From JAICUY01 sp035708065 (GTDB lineage Bacteria > Chloroflexota > Limnocylindria > QHBO01), in the NCBI GenBank assembly GCA_035708065.1, contig DASSTC010000042.1, forward strand, positions 1-17,139: a stretch of DNA of 17,139 nucleotides, given 5' to 3'. A program made the position numbers and the translations under genes. Of this stretch, positions 13,502 through 17,139 are shown one piece after another (positions within the stretch are counted from its first letter, which is position 1; each line of letters starts with the position of its first letter). The notes under the pieces were generated by a model, which saw nothing but the letters and a program-made list of their open reading frames with translations, was not told where the DNA came from and ran no database searches.

Positions 13502-14206
13502 ATGGCCAAGACCTGCATCGTCACCGGTGCGAGCCAGGGCATCGGCCAGGCGGCCGCCATCCGGATGAGCCGTGAGCCGAGCGTCACCGGGATCGCGCTC
13601 ATCGCGCGCAACGCCGAGGGGCTTGCCGCCACCGCCGCGCAGATGGACGGCTCCGGCAAGCAGGTCCGCTGCTATCCGTACGACCTCGGCGACCTCGAGG
13701 GCATCCCGGCGCTGGTGCGGCGCATCCACGACGACTTCGGCAGCGTGGACGTCCTGCTGAACATCGCCGGCTACGCGGATCCGCAGTCGCTGCTCGACAC
13801 GACCAACGAGAACATCCTGCGGACCTACACGGTCAACGTCTTCGCCATGATGGTGCTCATCCGCGAGGCGGTGCGCTACATGTACGACCGCCCGTCGAAG
13901 ATCCTCAACGTGGCCTCCACCGCCGCGACGACCTCGCGGCCCGGCTGGCTGGCCTACGCCTCCTCGAAGGCGGCGGTCGTCTCGATGTCGTCGACGCTCG
14001 CCGATGAGCTGGCGGGCACCGGGATCAAGGTCTACACCATCTCGCCCGGCCGATGCGCCACCGAGCTCCGCCGCATCCTGGCGCCCGAGGAGGACCTGAG
14101 CACGATCATGCAGCCCGCCCAGGTGGCCGACGTGATCGCCACCCTGGTCGACGACAACGAGAGCACGCTCGACGGGCAGAACATCATCGTCCGCCAGAAG
14201 GCCTGA
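13502..14206 (+). CDS. Short-chain dehydrogenase/reductase, probable alditol-phosphate-forming partner
   Basis: A 234-aa classical SDR. The cofactor motif TGASQGIG is at residues 8-15, NIAG at 87-90 (in place of NNAG), Asn112, catalytic Ser139 (NVAST), and Tyr152-x-x-x-Lys156 (YASSK). A catalytically active NAD(P)H-dependent reductase is expected. In Haemophilus Bcs1/Acs1 a reductase of this type is fused behind an IspD-like domain and reduces ribulose-5-phosphate before CDP-ribitol is formed. Here the two are separate adjacent genes with a 3-bp gap, so I infer the same pathway with unproven substrate. The transferase gene follows after 2 bp. Confidence 0.9.
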   Translation: MAKTCIVTGASQGIGQAAAIRMSREPSVTGIALIARNAEGLAATAAQMDGSGKQVRCYPYDLGDLEGIPALVRRIHDDFGSVDVLLNIAGYADPQSLLDTTNENILRTYTVNVFAMMVLIREAVRYMYDRPSKILNVASTAATTSRPGWLAYASSKAAVVSMSSTLADELAGTGIKVYTISPGRCATELRRILAPEEDLSTIMQPAQVADVIATLVDDNESTLDGQNIIVRQKA

Positions 14207-14208
14207 GC

Positions 14209-15417
14209 ATGGGCCGCGTCGAATACCTGCTGGCGAGCCTGTTCTTCAGGTTGCTGCGCGCGATCTTCTCCTTTGCGCGGGTGCGTCCTCGACGCGTGGT
14301 GCTGGCCACCGCCCGCACCCCGGTGCTCGAGGGGAACCTGCTCTACCTGCACAACGCGCTGCGGCGCGCGCATCCCGACCTCGAGGTCAAGCTGCTGTTG
14401 GAGCCGTACAGCTACGGCCTGGGCGGCAAGCTGCGCTACCTGGCGCGCCTGGTGCGCGGCATGTACTACCTGCGCACGGCGCGGCTGTTCATCGTCGACA
14501 ACGCCTATTTCCCGATTCACGTCGCCCCGGCGGGGCGACGGACGACGGTGGTGCAGGTCTGGCATGCGGCGGGCGCGCTGAAGCGCTTCGGCCTCGACAC
14601 GCCGGCGCTGCCGGCCGAGCCGGAGCGCAGCTTCCTGCACCGCAACTACGACTATGTCGTGGTCGGCGGCGAGGCCTCGCGGGCCCCGTACGCCGCGGCG
14701 CTGCGCACGCCGCTCGACCATGTGCTGGCGCTCGGCACGCCGCGCACCGACTTCTTCTTCGATCGCGAGGCGATGGCGCGTGCCCGCGCGCGGCTGCTCG
14801 CCGCCCATCCGCAGCTCGATGGGCGACGGGTGGTCCTCTACGCGCCGACGTTCCGCGGCCGCGGCGAGGCGAAGCGGGCGGCTGCCGGGTTCGACGCCGA
14901 GCGACTTCGGGCGCTGCTGCCGCCCGACTACGCCATGGTGCTCAAGACCCATCCGAACCTCGACCGCGGCGCGACGCCGACTGCCGGCTACGACGCCGTG
15001 ATCGACCCCGCGACGGAGATCAACGAGCTGTTCACCCTCACCGACGTGCTCGTCACCGACTATTCCTCGTCGCTCTTCGAGTGGGCCCTGCTGCGGCGGC
15101 CGCTCGTCCTCCTGGTCGGTGACCTGGTCGAGTACGAGGTCGACCCGGGCCTCTACCTCGACTACCGCACCGAGATGATCGGCACGCAGGTCGTCGATGC
15201 CGACGCGGCCGCTGCCGCGATCCTGGGTGGCGACTTCGACCTGACCGGCTACGACGCCTTCGTGGAGCGGCATCTCGGAGCGTCCCGAGGAGAGGCGAGC
15301 GCGGCGTTCGTGCGTCACTTCCTGGGTGCCGCGGCCGAGCGCGCGTCGGTTGGAATGCCGGCCGCGGCCGAGCTCCGGGCAGGTGATAGGCTTCCGTCGC
15401 ATGTCAGCCACGAGTGA
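14209..15417 (+). CDS. TagF/TagB-family polyol-phosphate transferase 3
   Basis: A 402-aa paralogue of transferase 1. It shares the short basic N-terminal helix followed by RRVVLATAR and a GNLLYLHNALR strand-helix (residues 28-52). Active-site family motifs are QVWHAAGALKRFG (116-128, Trp118-His119), YAPTFRGRG (211-219), LKTHPNLD (245-252, His248) and LVTDYSSSLFEWALLRRPLVLL (281-302, Asp284). It presumably acts at the cytoplasmic face of the membrane, extending or priming the polymer before export. Start ATG 14209, 2 bp after the SDR stop, without its own strong ribosome site, so coupled. The last 17 bp overlap the permease gene. The C-terminal ~40 residues are Ala-rich and less conserved. Confidence 0.91.
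   Translation: MGRVEYLLASLFFRLLRAIFSFARVRPRRVVLATARTPVLEGNLLYLHNALRRAHPDLEVKLLLEPYSYGLGGKLRYLARLVRGMYYLRTARLFIVDNAYFPIHVAPAGRRTTVVQVWHAAGALKRFGLDTPALPAEPERSFLHRNYDYVVVGGEASRAPYAAALRTPLDHVLALGTPRTDFFFDREAMARARARLLAAHPQLDGRRVVLYAPTFRGRGEAKRAAAGFDAERLRALLPPDYAMVLKTHPNLDRGATPTAGYDAVIDPATEINELFTLTDVLVTDYSSSLFEWALLRRPLVLLVGDLVEYEVDPGLYLDYRTEMIGTQVVDADAAAAAILGGDFDLTGYDAFVERHLGASRGEASAAFVRHFLGAAAERASVGMPAAAELRAGDRLPSHVSHE
15387..15392 (+). promoter_or_regulatory. Possible internal leaderless promoter for the ABC exporter
   Basis: TAGGCT ends 8 nt before the permease ATG at 15401 and lies within the end of transferase 3. It matches the -10/start-codon arrangement seen elsewhere in the window, and no good Shine-Dalgarno site is present. 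The exporter may be transcribed separately as well as from the operon promoter. Confidence 0.4.
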
Positions 15418-16285
15418 GGCGCCGGCCGCATTTCACGACGCCGCCGCCAACCCGGGACCGATCGCTCTCGTCCGCGAGGCCATCCACGACGTCCTGTCCC
15501 GTCGCCGGCTGGTGCGCTACCTCGTCCAGGCGGAGATCAAGAAGCGTGGCGTGAACACGCTGCTCGGGAACCTGTGGTGGGTGCTCGACCCGCTGCTCCT
15601 GATGGCGGTCTACGTCGTCCTCGTCACGGTGATCTCGCGCCGATCGATCCCGGACTACCCGCTCTTCATCTTTGCCGCGATCCTGCCCTGGAAGTGGTTC
15701 ACCACCGCCGTCCAGGACTCGACCACATCGGTCGTCAACCAGCATCGGCTCATCAAGCAGATCGCCTTTCCGAAGATCGTGCTGCCGATCGCGGCGACGA
15801 CGGCCGGCGTGGTCGGCTTCGCGTTCGGCCTGATCCCGCTCGTCCTGATCATGCTGCTCTACGCCGACCGGATCTCGATCTTCCTGGTGCTGATCCCGCT
15901 CATCGCCGTCGTGCAGTACGTCTTCACCCTGGCGGTCTCGATCCTGGTCGCCGCCGGCAACGTCTTCTTCCGCGACCTGGGCAACGTCGTGCGCCACCTG
16001 CTGCGGCTGTGGTTCTACCTATCGCCGGGGCTCTACAGCCTCAGCCACCTCGACGGCATCGGGCTGGTGCGCGAACATCCCTGGCTGAAGACGCTCGCCG
16101 CGGCCAACCCGTTCGCGGTGCTGTTCGAGGCGTATCGCAACGTGATCTACGGCAGCGAGACGGGTCCGCCCGGTCCGCCGAGCTGGTCGCACCTCGGCGT
16201 GCTGCTCGTGGCCAGCATCCTCTTCCTGGCCGTCGCCGGGATGACCTTCAAGCGTCTCGAGCCGAACTTCGCCAAGGTGCTGTGA
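15401..16285 (+). CDS. ABC-2 type polysaccharide/teichoic acid exporter, permease subunit (TagG-like)
   Basis: A 294-aa membrane subunit with six hydrophobic helices after a cytoplasmic N-terminus. The family pattern LVRYLVQAEIKKRGVNTLLGNLWWVLDPLLLM is at about residues 37-68. A loop with IFAAILPWKWFTTAVQDSTTSVVNQHRLIKQIAFPKIVLPI follows at about 89-129. Late in the protein come FFRDLGNVVRHLLRLWFYLSPGLY and NPFAVLFEAYR. These mark TagG/RfbA/KpsM-type exporters that carry lipid-linked polymers across the membrane. It pairs with the ATPase encoded 4 bp downstream. The start overlaps the preceding transferase gene by 17 bp. Confidence 0.93.
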   Translation: MSATSEAPAAFHDAAANPGPIALVREAIHDVLSRRRLVRYLVQAEIKKRGVNTLLGNLWWVLDPLLLMAVYVVLVTVISRRSIPDYPLFIFAAILPWKWFTTAVQDSTTSVVNQHRLIKQIAFPKIVLPIAATTAGVVGFAFGLIPLVLIMLLYADRISIFLVLIPLIAVVQYVFTLAVSILVAAGNVFFRDLGNVVRHLLRLWFYLSPGLYSLSHLDGIGLVREHPWLKTLAAANPFAVLFEAYRNVIYGSETGPPGPPSWSHLGVLLVASILFLAVAGMTFKRLEPNFAKVL

Positions 16286-16289
16286 CGAC

Positions 16290-17114
16290 ATGACCGATGC
16301 CGCGACCGGCCGTTCGATCGGCCACGCCATCGCCGCCGACGACCTCGGCGTGAAGTACAACCTGCGCTTCAATCGCAAGAAGACCATGCAGCGCACGCTC
16401 TCCCAGATCCTGAGCCGCGAGCCGGTCGAGCAGTTCTGGGCGCTGCGCCACGTGTCGCTGCGCGTGGCACGCGGCGAGTCGCTGGCGGTGATCGGGCCGA
16501 ACGGCGCCGGCAAGAGCACGCTGCTCCAGGTCTTGGCCGGCATCATCCGCCCGTCGGAGGGCGCGATCGACGTGCGAGGCCACGTCTCGGGGCTGCTGAC
16601 CCTGGGTGTCGGCTTCGACCAGGAGCTCACCGGCCGCGAGAACATCCTGCTCGGCGGGGCGTTCCTGGGCCTGCCCGATGCGGTTGCGCGCGACCTGCTG
16701 CCCGGCATCATCGCCTACGCCGACCTGGGCGACTTCATCGACGCTCCGTTGAAGACCTACTCGGCCGGCATGCGGGCGCGCCTCGGCTTCGCCATCGCGA
16801 CGGCGGTCGATCCGGACATCCTGCTCCTCGACGAGGTGCTGGCCACCGGCGACGCGAATTTCCGCGCCAAGTCGAAGGAGCGCGTCGTCGAGCTCGTGCG
16901 GGGCGCCAAGGCGGTGGTGCTGGTCACCCACGACATGACGTGGGTCACCGAGTACTGCAACCGGGCGCTGCTCATCGAGAAGGGCCACGTCGTGCTCGAG
17001 GGCGAGCCCGAGGCGGTCGTCGCGCTCCACCGCGAGCACACCGAGCAGGAGAAGGAGCGCAAGGCGGAGGCAGCCCGGCAGGCGGGCCTCGCTCCGGTGA
17101 TCGCCCGCCGCTGA
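16290..17114 (+). CDS. ABC-2 type polysaccharide/teichoic acid exporter, ATPase subunit (TagH-like)
   Basis: A 274-aa ATPase. Walker A is GPNGAGKST (69-77), the signature is the shortened YSAGM (157-161) typical of TagH/RfbB/KpsT exporters, Walker B is ILLLDE (177-182) and the switch histidine is His214 (VTHDM). The segment GLLTLGVGFDQELTGRENILLGG (101-123) is diagnostic of this subfamily. After the core at about 245 there is a short charged helix rich in Glu, Lys and Arg, but no large C-terminal carbohydrate-binding domain, so recognition of a chain-end cap is not expected. It should form a dimer that powers the permease. Start ATG 4 bp after the permease stop. Confidence 0.95.
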   Translation: MTDAATGRSIGHAIAADDLGVKYNLRFNRKKTMQRTLSQILSREPVEQFWALRHVSLRVARGESLAVIGPNGAGKSTLLQVLAGIIRPSEGAIDVRGHVSGLLTLGVGFDQELTGRENILLGGAFLGLPDAVARDLLPGIIAYADLGDFIDAPLKTYSAGMRARLGFAIATAVDPDILLLDEVLATGDANFRAKSKERVVELVRGAKAVVLVTHDMTWVTEYCNRALLIEKGHVVLEGEPEAVVALHREHTEQEKERKAEAARQAGLAPVIARR

Positions 17115-17120
17115 CGACCG

Positions 17121-17139
17121 ATGCCCGAGCCGAGCGTCA
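17121..17139 (+). CDS. Possible start of the next gene (cut by window end)
   Basis: An ATG lies 6 bp after the ATPase stop codon and the frame stays open to the window edge (MPEPSV). The tight spacing of the cluster makes a further operon gene plausible, but six codons cannot prove it. Confidence 0.3.

Noticed and set aside
14032..15411. A 459-codon minus-strand frame
   Set aside because: Antisense to transferase 3, which carries all family motifs.
1..17139. CRISPR arrays, tRNA or rRNA genes
   Set aside because: No regularly spaced repeats and no tRNA or rRNA signatures were seen on either strand.

Overview
The window is 17.1 kb of high-GC DNA (roughly two thirds or more G+C by eye), densely packed with genes that overlap or sit a few bases apart. 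Two features point to a Gram-positive-type, single-membrane bacterium. It carries a teichoic-acid-like polyol-phosphate polymer cluster with a two-component ABC exporter. It also uses promoters whose -10 box lies 6-8 nt before the start codon, as in leaderless mRNAs. A high-GC Chloroflexota (for example a Limnocylindria/Ellin6529-type lineage) or a deep actinobacterial lineage would fit. This placement is inference; no rRNA or marker gene is present.

Left part (1-9896): mostly housekeeping and stress genes in short transcription units. On the plus strand are a DUF2269-like membrane protein and a TauE/SafE permease. On the minus strand are msrA, a small membrane protein, and a two-component pair: a membrane-GAF histidine kinase overlapping a lone receiver. 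A hotdog acyl-CoA thioesterase is divergent from the kinase. An arrestin-fold (Spo0M-like) protein is convergent with a 62-aa putative zinc-binding protein. A phosphofructokinase with PPi-type active-site residues is followed by an MFS transporter.

Right part (9884-17139): a polymer-envelope locus. Two TagF/TagB-family phosphotransferases run leftward from a divergent promoter region near 12.74-12.76 kb. Rightward run an IspD/TarI-type cytidylyltransferase, an SDR reductase, a third TagF-like transferase, an ABC-2 permease (TagG type) and its ATPase (TagH type). Together they suggest synthesis of a CDP-activated alditol (CDP-ribitol or similar), its polymerisation, and export of the product. 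The IspD plus SDR pair resembles a split version of the fused Bcs1/Acs1 enzyme of Haemophilus.

The most unusual signal is a block of about 210 bp present twice (about 1401-1614 and 5826-6034, same strand). Each copy has two DnaA-box-like sequences exactly 31 bp apart, a sigma70-type promoter with an 18-bp spacer, and, starting where transcription should begin, a predicted structured RNA of about 105 nt. The RNA is closed by an invariant 10-bp stem and has a perfectly conserved 23-nt hairpin loop. I do not recognise the RNA as a known family. One copy lies between convergent genes with no same-strand gene downstream, so it is probably an independent small RNA rather than a riboswitch.
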